NCBI GenBank assembly: GCA_005879505.1
Contig: VBKQ01000001.1
Span: 1-13,521 of the forward strand
Source of the DNA: Deltaproteobacteria bacterium
GTDB lineage: Bacteria > Myxococcota > Myxococcia > Myxococcales > 40CM-4-68-19
DNA length: 13,521 nt
Direction of reading: 5' to 3'
The position numbers and the translations under genes are program-made. The notes beneath the pieces were generated by a model. It was given only the letters and a program-made list of their open reading frames with translations, was not told where the DNA came from and ran no database searches. Below, in pieces: positions 1 to 7,184 of this stretch; within the stretch, counting starts at the first letter, position 1; every line of letters starts with the position of its first letter.

Positions 1-2724
1 CAGGACCTGCGGATGTCGCTGCCCTACGCGGGCGAGCGCGAGTTCTTCAAGCTCGTCTCCACGCACGAGATGACGCACCAGTTCCACATCCAGAAGGTGG
101 CCGAGCGCGCTGCCAGCGCCGGGATGGAGAGCCCGATCGGCCAGTTTCCCCTCTGGTTCATCGAGGGCCTCGCCGAGTACTACGCGCACAACCAGCAGAT
201 GGACAGCGAGACGGAGATGTTCCTGCGCGACATCGTGCTGAACCCGAACGGCGAGATCGGCTACGACTTTCCCCGCCTGGACGAGGATCGTCCGTATTCG
301 TACCTGTACACGTACAAGTACGGCCAGGCGAAGCTGGTGTTCCTCAGCGAGACCTACGGAGAGCGGGTGATCCAGGGCGTGCTCGACCAGAGCCCGCGCC
401 TGGTGGGCGGCGGGCGCGGCCGCGGAGAGCCCCGCGAAGGCTTCATGCAGCTGCTCGGCCACGTCGCCGGCGACACTCCGGCGCAGCTGAATGCCCGGTG
501 GTCCACCTGGGCGCGCAAGCGGGTGATGCGCACGTATCTCGACGCCAAGCAGGACCTGCCGGACATGACCGAGCTCAAGCTCTCCGACGAGCTGGACGCG
601 TTCACCAGCTCCAAGGACGGCAACCTGCTCTTCTACCGCGGCGTCGAGCGGGAGACGGCGCGCGCGAAGCTGGTGGTGCTCGATCGGCGGGACCCCTCCT
701 CCGCGCGGCAGATCGCCATCGATCAGCATCCCGGGACCGAAAGCCTGCACCCGGTGCTCCGGTCGGTGATGGCAGTCGGCGACGAAGCCATCGCCTGGTT
801 CGCGCAATCCGGAGACTCCGACGTGCTGCACGTGCGGCCTCTGCATCGCCGCGAGCGCTCGCCGGGGAGGTCACCGCGCGTGCGGATCGATCTCGGCCTC
901 GGCGAGACGCGGATCATCCGGGTGATCCGCGATGGTCTGATCGAGGCGGGCGATCCGACATTCAGCCCGGACGGGACGCAGCTCGCGTTCTACGGGCTCG
1001 ATCGCGACGGCAAGATCGACATCTATACCTTGAACCTCAAGGACGCCGACCCGCACGTCCGCCGCCTCACCGACGATCTGTACAGCGAGCGCGATCTCTC
1101 CTGGGGAGACGAGGGCATCGTCTACGCGGGAGATGCGACGGAGAGCGGCCGCTACAATCTCTTCCGCATCGATCCCGTGGACGGAACGCGCACCCGCCTC
1201 ACGGACGCGCCGGTCGATCAGCGCTACCCGGTGACGCTGGCGGGCGGCGCGGTGGTGTTCGCGAGCGACGCCGGTGGAAAGTACGATCTCTGGTTCCTGC
1301 AGAACGGCAGGATCAAGCGGGTCACCGACTTCGCCACGGCGCTCTCGCATCCGGGGCTGGCGCCGAACGGGCTGTACGGGGTCGCCTTCTACGGCGCGCG
1401 CTTCCGGCTCTTCGAAGTGCAGACGCCGGCGCTGCTCAGCGTCGATGAGCAGGATGCGATTCCGCCCGGCTATCTCGCCACCATCGACAAGCCGCAGCCC
1501 TTCCCGGACGAGCCGATCCCGCAGAACGCACCGGCTTACGATCCGTACGATGTGGGAAAGAACTGGAAGGTGGAGGGAGGCGGCGCCGCGATCGGAGGGG
1601 CGGGCGTCGGCTTCGCGCCGGTGGGATCCGGCGGCGTGCTGTTCGCGGACATCATGCGGGACCGCTCGGCGCTCATCAACCTGGCCATCTACGGATCCTT
1701 CGACCTGACCGACGCGCTCGCCTTCTACGTCGACAAATCGGAGCGGCTGATCTGGGGCGTCGGCGCCTTCCATACCTTCCAGCAAGGGCGCGACACGCAG
1801 TTCCCCAGCGCCAGGCAATGCTTCCAGCCCGCCACCGCGCAGAACCTGGCTACGGCGTGCGAGATCCTCTACCTGCAGCGTGAATTCGGCGTGGAGGGCC
1901 TGCTCTCGTATCCGTTGTCTACCTTCAGCCGGGTGGACGCGAGCGCGCGCCTGATGGGTGTGACCCGCAGCTTTTTCGACAACTTTGCGTATGACCGCTC
2001 GGGTTTCGCGACGGGCAACGTTCCGGCGAACGAGCTCAACGCGATCAAGGGCTCCGATCCGCAGGGGGAGCTGGGCCTCTCATATGGTTGGGATACCACG
2101 CGCTACGGCATGAGTGGCGCGATCGGTGGCACATCGCTGCTGGTACAGCTCGGCGGCGGCGACATTCCCACTCGCGGTTACGATGGCTTGTACACGTACC
2201 TGCAGGCCGATGCGATCCACACCCTCCGCGTGATCGGCCGAAGCAGGCTCAATCTCCGCCTCGCCACCGGGGCGGCGCAGGGCAGCCGGTTCGGGCGGCG
2301 GTTCTACCTCTCGAGCTTCGACAACCTGCGCGGCTTCCGCTGGGGTGACGCGCGGCTGCTCGGCGACGGCTACTACGTCGGACAAGCGGAGTTCCAGTTC
2401 CCGCTCGACGTGCTGATCCGGTTCGCGTTCTTCAGCGGGCTCACCGGCGTGGTCGGCTTCGATTTCGGCGGAGTGGTCGATTCCAACCGCGCCGTGCAAA
2501 ACTATGCCGGGCGGGGATGGACGAAGCTGCACGCGACGCTCAAGGAAGCCTGGGCGAACCGGACCGCGGACTACGTCCTGGGCGTGAACTTCGGATTCGG
2601 GCCGTTCGAGTTGCGCGTCCAGTTCGCGCACGGGATCGACGTCGGAGGGATCGTTCCCGAGCAGGATTCACACGGCAACACGACCTGGGTGCCAAACATC
2701 TCGTTGCATTACGTGTATTTCTAG
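1..2724 (+). CDS. Metalloprotease-like / TolB propeller / outer-membrane beta-barrel fusion protein, 5' partial
   Basis: The reading frame is open at the left edge, so the true start and any signal peptide lie outside. Numbering from the first in-window Met (base 13): H18-E-M-T-H22 is a zincin HExxH motif, and WFIEG-LAEY at about 48-56 supplies Glu51 as likely third zinc ligand, as in peptidase MA-like gluzincins. Residues about 190-470 hold TolB/PD40-type blades (FSPDGTQLAF, YNLFRIDPVDG, YDLWFL). From about 545 to the end the sequence alternates Gly/aromatic beta-strands, includes an FDNLRGFRWG stretch resembling the surface-antigen (D15/Omp85-like) barrel signature, and ends in Phe, as outer-membrane barrels do. 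Two Cys in a presumed loop (RQCFQ...TACE) could form a disulfide. The protein is expected in the outer membrane with protease and propeller in the periplasm or outside; its substrate is unknown. The order of domains is seen; the topology is inferred. Confidence 0.85.
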   Translation, partial: QDLRMSLPYAGEREFFKLVSTHEMTHQFHIQKVAERAASAGMESPIGQFPLWFIEGLAEYYAHNQQMDSETEMFLRDIVLNPNGEIGYDFPRLDEDRPYSYLYTYKYGQAKLVFLSETYGERVIQGVLDQSPRLVGGGRGRGEPREGFMQLLGHVAGDTPAQLNARWSTWARKRVMRTYLDAKQDLPDMTELKLSDELDAFTSSKDGNLLFYRGVERETARAKLVVLDRRDPSSARQIAIDQHPGTESLHPVLRSVMAVGDEAIAWFAQSGDSDVLHVRPLHRRERSPGRSPRVRIDLGLGETRIIRVIRDGLIEAGDPTFSPDGTQLAFYGLDRDGKIDIYTLNLKDADPHVRRLTDDLYSERDLSWGDEGIVYAGDATESGRYNLFRIDPVDGTRTRLTDAPVDQRYPVTLAGGAVVFASDAGGKYDLWFLQNGRIKRVTDFATALSHPGLAPNGLYGVAFYGARFRLFEVQTPALLSVDEQDAIPPGYLATIDKPQPFPDEPIPQNAPAYDPYDVGKNWKVEGGGAAIGGAGVGFAPVGSGGVLFADIMRDRSALINLAIYGSFDLTDALAFYVDKSERLIWGVGAFHTFQQGRDTQFPSARQCFQPATAQNLATACEILYLQREFGVEGLLSYPLSTFSRVDASARLMGVTRSFFDNFAYDRSGFATGNVPANELNAIKGSDPQGELGLSYGWDTTRYGMSGAIGGTSLLVQLGGGDIPTRGYDGLYTYLQADAIHTLRVIGRSRLNLRLATGAAQGSRFGRRFYLSSFDNLRGFRWGDARLLGDGYYVGQAEFQFPLDVLIRFAFFSGLTGVVGFDFGGVVDSNRAVQNYAGRGWTKLHATLKEAWANRTADYVLGVNFGFGPFELRVQFAHGIDVGGIVPEQDSHGNTTWVPNISLHYVYF

Positions 2725-2759
2725 GAGAGCTCCCACGCTCTGCCGGTGATGCAACGCTC

Positions 2760-2957
2760 GTGAACTGTATCACCAAGGGCGGGTTCGAGTACAACATCGC
2801 CCTGATGTGCATTGCTGGGACGCTCCTGATCGCGGGGCCGGGAATCTTTTCGGCGCACGAAGGCATCGAGCGCCTGGTCGAGGGACGGGGCGCGAAGAGA
2901 TTCCTGCGCAGGGCGAAGCCGTCTCCAGCGCTCCGCCTGATCAAGCTGCTCAAATAG
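2760..2957 (+). pseudogene. C-terminal remnant of a DoxX-family membrane protein
   Basis: The frame starting at GTG 2760 encodes about 65 residues beginning VNCITKGGFEYNIALM and continuing through a hydrophobic helix ending in AGPG and IFSAHEGIE. The K-G-G-F/W-E-Y-N segment followed by a helix and a G-P-G turn is the usual end of DoxX-family proteins, which normally have four helices and about 130-150 residues. Only the last helix is here: upstream, the same frame runs into the end of the barrel gene without DoxX-like sequence, and no good ribosome-binding site precedes GTG 2760 or ATG 2805. A 5' deletion between about 2725 and 2757 is the simplest explanation. The basic tail (RGAKRFLRRAKPS) could be original. 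DoxX proteins (HvfD/BufD-type) often accompany DUF692/DUF2063 operons such as the one at 10230. A short expressed one-helix protein remains possible. Confidence 0.55.
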
Positions 2958-2961
2958 AGGG

Positions 2962-3504
2962 TTAGCGGCGCGCTGCGGCCAGCACCGGCGCACCGCCCAC
3001 GACGACTCCCGCGAGCATTCCGAGCACGCCGGCGGCGCCGGCGATGGTGCAGCCGAGCGCGCCGGTCAGGGCCGCGACTGCGAGAGCGCCAAGGACGAAG
3101 GGCAGATCCGCATCGCGGCGCGCCGTCGTCCTCGCGATGACGACGCCGGCGAGACTGCCGCCGAGGATGCAAGCCGGCAGCCCCAGCGATGCGCACGCCG
3201 GACCGAAGCAGGCGTGTCCCACCGTCGCCATCAGGAGCGGCGCCGCGAGCGGGGCCGCGCCCGCGAGCAGACCAGGGTACACGGCGCGGCCTGCGGATCC
3301 GCCAGCGTAAGCGAGACCGACCGAGAGGAGCAGCAGCGCCACTGCGAGCGCGCACGTCATCGGGAGCGGGCGGCCGCAAACGATGGCCGCTCCGGCGGCT
3401 GCGAGGACGAGGGGCGCAAGCCGCAGCGCCGCGCGAAGCCGTCCGAGCTCATATGCGCGCCGGGCGCGCGCCTCGAGCCTGGGATCCGGCTCACCTGCTG
3501 CCAT
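2962..3504 (-). CDS. Six-helix Cys-containing membrane protein, possible anti-sigma factor
   Basis: 180 residues. The start at 3504 is chosen because GGAGGG lies 6 bases upstream; a longer frame to 3570 has no such site and would run deeper into the sigma gene. A short charged cytoplasmic N-terminus (residues 1-26, RARRAYELGRLR) is followed by about six hydrophobic helices (roughly 28-43, 47-68, 76-98, 108-124, 134-155, 157-177). Cys occur at 43, 51, 99, 104, 112 and 152; H97-A-C99-x4-C104 looks like a metal or redox site. The start overlaps the end of the sigma gene by 14 bases, so the two are probably translationally coupled. Known family logic: NrsF/DUF1109 anti-sigma factors are six-helix proteins with conserved Cys encoded just after their sigma factor. 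I do not see clear sequence identity to NrsF, so the role is inferred from topology and position. Confidence 0.75.
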   Translation of the reverse strand: MAAGEPDPRLEARARRAYELGRLRAALRLAPLVLAAAGAAIVCGRPLPMTCALAVALLLLSVGLAYAGGSAGRAVYPGLLAGAAPLAAPLLMATVGHACFGPACASLGLPACILGGSLAGVVIARTTARRDADLPFVLGALAVAALTGALGCTIAGAAGVLGMLAGVVVGGAPVLAAARR

Positions 3505-4057
3505 GACGTGCCCTCCAAGCGATCCGCAGCCTCGCCAATGCCCGTGAAAGGCGCTTGCGAAACGTTGCACCCCGCAGCTTCCGCGACCCTGCCGCCGCCG
3601 TTATGGTTTCGATATCGATCGGCCGAAGCGTCCCCAGCACCGCTTCGGCGGCGGCGCTCAGGTCGCGGGCAATGACCATCTCCTCCGGGTTCTCACCCGG
3701 GTCAGGCGGGTCCGGTGGCGCCACATGATCCTCGCGGCGCCGCTGGCGCGTTCGACGCAGCGTCCGGCATTCCCAAGCGGCGATGCCCAGCGCCCAGGCG
3801 AGAGCATCGCGCTCCGCGTCGTACTCGCTCGCGCGCGAGAACACCCGGAGAAGCGCAGCCTGCGCAACGTCCTCCGCGTCCGCCGCCGCGACGCAGCGGG
3901 CGGCGAACGCGCGAAGCCGCGGCCACAGCAGCGCAAACGCCGGCCGCAATGCCGCGCGATCGCCATCCGCGAGACGCACCATCAAACGCCGCAATTCCGC
4001 CCGCTCGCCGCCCTCCACACCCGGAGCTATCTCTCGCTCAGCGGGCAGTCGTCGCAT
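3491..4057 (-). CDS. ECF-type RNA polymerase sigma factor
   Basis: About 188 residues from ATG 4057. Residues 36-105 match sigma region 2: DAEDVAQAALLRVF at 60-73 is the region 2.2 core-binding signature, and DALAWALGIAAWECRTLRR at 84-102 corresponds to 2.3/2.4 for -10 recognition. After an acidic/proline linker (111-127) residues 133-182 form a region 4-like helical unit ending ATFRKRLSRALARLR, the usual recognition-helix pattern. Region 4 is about ten residues shorter than usual and lacks a clear EIA-type first HTH helix. The start is uncertain: ATG 4057 has GGAGGA 12 bases upstream and lies inside the preceding small gene; GTG 4018 and ATG 3982 are alternatives. It is the middle gene of a three-gene operon, overlapping both neighbours, which suggests coupled expression and regulation by the membrane protein downstream. 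Confidence 0.85.
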   Translation of the reverse strand: MRRLPAEREIAPGVEGGERAELRRLMVRLADGDRAALRPAFALLWPRLRAFAARCVAAADAEDVAQAALLRVFSRASEYDAERDALAWALGIAAWECRTLRRTRQRRREDHVAPPDPPDPGENPEEMVIARDLSAAAEAVLGTLRPIDIETITAAAGSRKLRGATFRKRLSRALARLRIAWRARHGSR

Positions 4058-4167
4058 GGGAAGGGACAATCCTCCCCGCACGGGAGCTTGCAGCGCAAGC
4101 CCGTGGCTGCCCATCCGAGCGCCGGCAACGCGAGCGCCACCAGCAGCGCGACCCACCTGAGCTTCAT
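4027..4167 (-). CDS. Small secreted Cys-rich peptide heading the sigma-factor operon
   Basis: A 46-residue frame from ATG 4167 to TAG 4029-4027, preceded by GAGGAGG with a 5-base spacer, a near-ideal ribosome-binding site. Residues 1-21 form a signal peptide (MKLRWVALLVALALPALGWA): basic start, hydrophobic core and a small-residue cleavage region around AxA-like GWA-A. The mature part is only about 25 residues and carries five regularly spaced Cys at 26, 30, 34, 38 and 41 (C-x3-C-x3-C-x3-C-x2-C) with Pro, Asp and Glu between them. It should be a periplasmic peptide that binds metal, forms disulfides, or is modified on Cys. The last 31 bases overlap the chosen sigma start in another frame. I do not recognise a family. 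The signal peptide, RBS and Cys spacing together make a chance frame unlikely; function is unknown. Confidence 0.75.
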   Translation of the reverse strand: MKLRWVALLVALALPALGWAATGLRCKLPCGEDCPFPCDDCPLSER

Positions 4168-4216
4168 GTCGGCCTCCTCTTCGCGACCGCGCACCACGCG
4201 CGGCCTTCACCTCCTC

Positions 4217-4243
4217 TAGGCGCGAGACCCCCCTCGCGTGACA
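4217..4243 (-). promoter_or_regulatory. Candidate ECF-like promoter of the Cys-rich peptide/sigma operon
   Basis: Read on the minus strand, TGTCACG (4243-4237) is followed after 14 bases by CGCCTA (4222-4217), about 50 bases before ATG 4167. The pattern resembles TGTAACG-N15-CGTACC upstream of bufA2. The spacer is occupied by an inverted repeat (see separate entry). The match is by eye and weak; it would fit autoregulation by the ECF-type sigma factor. Confidence 0.25.
4221..4238. repeat. Inverted repeat CGCGAG-N6-CTCGCG
   Basis: A perfect 6-base inverted repeat with a 6-base C-rich loop lies between two divergent genes, inside the putative promoter of the leftward operon. It has operator geometry, or could be a small hairpin in the 5' leader. 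In GC-rich DNA a repeat this short can arise by chance. The rest of the divergent spacer 4168-4328 shows no strong promoter for the rightward S9 gene. Confidence 0.35.
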
Positions 4244-4328
4244 CCAGCGTCGCAGATGGGTCTGACATCCCGGTGACGAGTTTTCGGCCACGCACCCTGC
4301 TTCTGGTCGTGGTAGAGAGCGCAGCCCT

Positions 4329-6320
4329 ATGTTCGCCCTGCTCTTCGCCGTCCTTCTCGCCACCCGTCCATTCACACCGGAAGAGCTCCTCGCCACCCGG
4401 CGGGTCGACGACGTCCAGGTGTCTCCGGACGGGAAATGGGCTTCCCTCACCGTCGGGCAGAAGAACCTCGAAACCAACAAGGACGACAAGGACATCTGGT
4501 TGCTCTCGCTGCCCGCCGGGCAGCCGCGCCAGCTCACGCGCAACGCCCAGAGCGAGCACGCCCGCTGGTCTCCGGACGGAAAGCAGTTGGTGGTCGTGCG
4601 CGACGGACAACTCTGGCTGTACGACCTGAACGGGGGCGATGCCCGTCCGATCACGGCCCTGAGCGGTGGTGCCGACGCCGGCGTCTTCTCTCCCGACGGC
4701 CGCTGGATCGCGTTCAGCAGCGAGGTCTATCCGCAGTGCGGCGGAAACGACGCCTGCAACAAGGAGCGCAAGGAGCAGAGGGAAAAGAGCGGAGTCCAGG
4801 CGCGCATCGTCGACCATCTCTTCGCGCGCCACTGGACGGAATGGAAGGACGGCAAGCGCACGCACGTGTTCGTAATGCCGGCGGGCGGCGGCCCCGCACG
4901 CGACGTCACGCCGCTCGATTCGGACTGGCCCAGCGTGCGCATCGGCGGCGGGGACGACTTCCGCTTCACTCCCGACGGGGAGCTGATCGTGAGCAGCAAG
5001 CCGGCGCAGCGTGAGGCCTGGAGCACCAACGGGGACCTCTGGCTCATCGACCGCGACGGGGGCCCGCCGCGTAACCTCACTCCTGACAACCACGGCGACG
5101 ACGCGCAGCCGCGGCCCTCGCCCGACGGCCGCTACCTCGCCTGGACCTCGCAGTCGCGAGACGGGTACGAGTCCGATCAGTGGAAGCTGAAGATCCAGGA
5201 CCGGAAGACGGGCCGGATCACCGCCGTCGACATCGACACCGACGACGTCGCGAGCTTTGCCTGGCGCCGCGACGGCAAGGGACTGGTCGCGTCCGTGCTG
5301 CAGAAGGCGCGGTTCTGGCTCTACTCGGTCTCGCTCGACGGGAAGTTCCGCCGCTTCAGCGAAACGCCTGCGGGAGGGAGCGACTTCGATCTCGCTCCCG
5401 ACGGTACGGCCATCGTCGCCGCCGCCGGCCTGACCCGGCCGCCCGAAGTCGTCGCCATCAGGCCAGGCGGACAGCCGGCGAGGCTCTCGCGCTTCAACGA
5501 CGAGCAGTACAGGGAGCTGAACCTCGGCACCGCCGAGGAGATCTGGGTGGACTCGCAAGACGGGAGCAAGGTCCACTCGTTCATCGTCCGCCCCGCGAAC
5601 GCACCGGCGAAGCTCCCGCTGCTGGTCCTCATCCACGGCGGCCCGCAAGGCTCGTGGGAGGACGGCTGGACGATGCGCTGGAACGCAGCCGTGTTCGCGG
5701 CGCGCGGCTACGTCGTCCTGGAGACCGACTTCCACGGTTCCACCGGATACGGCCAGAAGTTCAAGGAGCAGATCTCCGGCGACTGGGGCGGCCTCGCATA
5801 CGACGACGTCATGCGCGCCACCGATGCCGCGGAAAAGCTGCCGTTCGTCGACCCAGCTCACACCTGCGCCGCGGGCGCGAGCTTCGGCGGGTACATGGTC
5901 GACTGGATCGCGGGCCACACCGACCGCTTCAAGTGCCTCGTCTCGCACGACGGCGTCTTCGACCTGGTGAGCGAGTACGGCTCCACCGAGGAGCTCTGGT
6001 TCCCCGAGTGGGAGTTCCGCGGGCCACCCTGGACGAATCCCGAGCTCTACCGGCGGCTCTCTCCCAGCAGCTACGTAGAGAACTTCAAAACGCCGACGCT
6101 GGTGGTACAGGGCGAGCTCGATTTCCGCGTGCCCGTCGAGCAGGGCCTGGGCATGTTCACGGCGCTGCAGCGCCGAGGCATCGAGTCGCGCCTGCTGTAC
6201 TTTCCCGACGAGGGCCACTGGGTGCTCAAGCCGCGGAACAGCCAGCTCTGGTACCGCACGGTGCTCGATTGGATCGACACGCACGCCCGGCCACGAAACA
6301 AGCAGGCCATCCGGCCGTAG
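4329..6320 (+). CDS. S9 family prolyl-oligopeptidase-like serine peptidase (DPP-type)
   Basis: 663 residues, close to the usual length for bacterial S9 dipeptidyl/acylaminoacyl peptidases. A short hydrophobic N-terminus (MFALLFAVLLATRPF) is a probable signal peptide, so it should act in the periplasm or outside. Residues about 20-400 form a beta-propeller with repeated SPDG blades (VSPDGKW, WSPDGKQL, FSPDGRW, PSPDGRYL). The conserved segment from YPQC to LFARHW with Cys at about 138 and 144 is typical of S9C-like members. The alpha/beta-hydrolase domain (about 410-655) carries HGGPQGSW (oxyanion region), nucleophile Ser518 in GASFGGYM, Asp598 in GELDFRVP and His630 in DEGHWV, a complete catalytic triad. 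It likely cleaves short peptides. It is the first gene of a peptidase run, 30 bases before the M13 gene. The ribosome-binding site is weak. Confidence 0.93.
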   Translation: MFALLFAVLLATRPFTPEELLATRRVDDVQVSPDGKWASLTVGQKNLETNKDDKDIWLLSLPAGQPRQLTRNAQSEHARWSPDGKQLVVVRDGQLWLYDLNGGDARPITALSGGADAGVFSPDGRWIAFSSEVYPQCGGNDACNKERKEQREKSGVQARIVDHLFARHWTEWKDGKRTHVFVMPAGGGPARDVTPLDSDWPSVRIGGGDDFRFTPDGELIVSSKPAQREAWSTNGDLWLIDRDGGPPRNLTPDNHGDDAQPRPSPDGRYLAWTSQSRDGYESDQWKLKIQDRKTGRITAVDIDTDDVASFAWRRDGKGLVASVLQKARFWLYSVSLDGKFRRFSETPAGGSDFDLAPDGTAIVAAAGLTRPPEVVAIRPGGQPARLSRFNDEQYRELNLGTAEEIWVDSQDGSKVHSFIVRPANAPAKLPLLVLIHGGPQGSWEDGWTMRWNAAVFAARGYVVLETDFHGSTGYGQKFKEQISGDWGGLAYDDVMRATDAAEKLPFVDPAHTCAAGASFGGYMVDWIAGHTDRFKCLVSHDGVFDLVSEYGSTEELWFPEWEFRGPPWTNPELYRRLSPSSYVENFKTPTLVVQGELDFRVPVEQGLGMFTALQRRGIESRLLYFPDEGHWVLKPRNSQLWYRTVLDWIDTHARPRNKQAIRP

Positions 6321-6350
6321 GAGTGGGAGTTTCAGTCAACCGGAGATTGC

Positions 6351-7184
6351 ATGAAGCCACTGCTCTTCCCCATCCTCGTCGCCGCCGCCTGCACTTCGGG
6401 CCCGCAGAGCAAGCCCGTGAGCGAGCCGGCCCCGGGTACCACGCAGGTTCCGCCCTCGCCCTCGAATCCCGCAGGCGCCGCCACGGCGTCGGCCGCCTCT
6501 CCCGCTCCTCCTGCCGCCGGCCAGCCCGCGACTCCGCCTGCACCACCGGCCGGGTCCAGCGCGGCGGCGCAGGCGCAGCCGGAGCCGCCGGCCATCGACG
6601 AGAGCGCGATGGACAAATCCGTCGATCCCTGCGCGGACTTCTACCAGTACGCCTGCGGGAGCTGGCTGAAGAAGACGCCGATTCCGGAAGACCGCTCGAG
6701 GTGGATCCGTAGCTTCAGCGAGATCAACGAACGCAACGAAGCGCTGCTCCATGACATCCTGGAGAAGGACGCGCGCGGCGAGCCCGATCCCGCCGATCCC
6801 TACGCGCAGAAGGTCGGCGATTTCTACGCCACCTGCATGGACGAGCAGAAGGCCGAGACCTCCTCGCTGCAGGCGTTGCGGGGCGAGCTCGCGAAGATCG
6901 ACGCGATCACCGACGCGAAAGGGCTGGCGCGGGACGTGGCGCATCTGCAGGCGCGCGGCGCCGGCGCCTTCTTCGGATTCGGATCGCAGCAGGATTTCAA
7001 GGATGCGACGAAAGTGATCGGCGGCGCCGACCAGGGCGGACTCGGGCTGCCGGATCGCGACTACTACCTGAAGGACGACGCAAAGATGAAGGAGCTGCGC
7101 GCGCTGTACGAGAGCCACGTGGTGGAGATGCTGAAGCTGGGGGGACCCGCGAAGGCGATGCGCCGAACCAGGGCAAGACGGTGA
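6351..7184 (+). CDS. M13 family metallopeptidase, N-terminal part (frameshifted)
   Basis: 277 residues before a premature stop. ATG 6351 has GGAG about 6 bases upstream. MKPLLFPILVAAAC suggests a lipoprotein signal with Cys14 as lipidation site, although Ala at -3 is not the commonest lipobox. Residues 15-78 are an Ala/Pro/Ser-rich linker. From about 82 the sequence is M13 (neprilysin/PepO) N-terminal domain: DPCADFYQYACGSWLKKTPIP, DRSRW, then KVGDFYATCMDE and LGLPDRDYYLKDD. Homology stops at the G run 7139-7144, and the last residues (AMRRTRARR) are out of frame. The remainder, with the zinc site, continues in the next frame at 7181-8521. Adding one G gives one uninterrupted 723-residue protein, so this and the next entry are one gene with either a sequencing error or a recent mutation. 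Confidence 0.85.
   Translation: MKPLLFPILVAAACTSGPQSKPVSEPAPGTTQVPPSPSNPAGAATASAASPAPPAAGQPATPPAPPAGSSAAAQAQPEPPAIDESAMDKSVDPCADFYQYACGSWLKKTPIPEDRSRWIRSFSEINERNEALLHDILEKDARGEPDPADPYAQKVGDFYATCMDEQKAETSSLQALRGELAKIDAITDAKGLARDVAHLQARGAGAFFGFGSQQDFKDATKVIGGADQGGLGLPDRDYYLKDDAKMKELRALYESHVVEMLKLGGPAKAMRRTRARR
7139..7144 (+). other. Frameshift site: six-G run inside the M13 peptidase gene
   Basis: Upstream frame reads LKLGGP then nonsense to TGA 7182-7184; downstream frame reads GTREGDAPNQGKTVMAMETA, which is normal M13 sequence. Seven Gs instead of six would join them as LKLGGTREGDAP without any other change. No further frame disruption is seen on either side. A missed base in a homopolymer is the most likely cause; slippage-based switching or a true null allele are alternatives. 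Confidence 0.85.

Noticed and set aside
871..1818. Minus-strand frame of 315 codons opposite the propeller region
   Set aside because: Antisense shadow; no domain, no RBS, and the plus strand is clearly coding.
4221..4238. The inverted repeat as an intrinsic terminator
   Set aside because: No U-tract follows on either strand and no gene ends here; both neighbours are transcribed away from it.
4058..4654. N-terminal extension of the sigma-factor frame up to 4654
   Set aside because: The extension is antisense to the S9 gene and overlaps the small Cys-rich gene in another frame; sigma homology starts only about 35 residues after ATG 4057.
4164..6284. Very long open frame (about 706 codons) on the minus strand opposite the S9 peptidase gene
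   Set aside because: Its translation is low-complexity, rich in Arg/Val/Glu/Ala, with no recognisable domain, while the plus strand encodes a complete S9 enzyme. It is the usual antisense shadow in GC-rich DNA.
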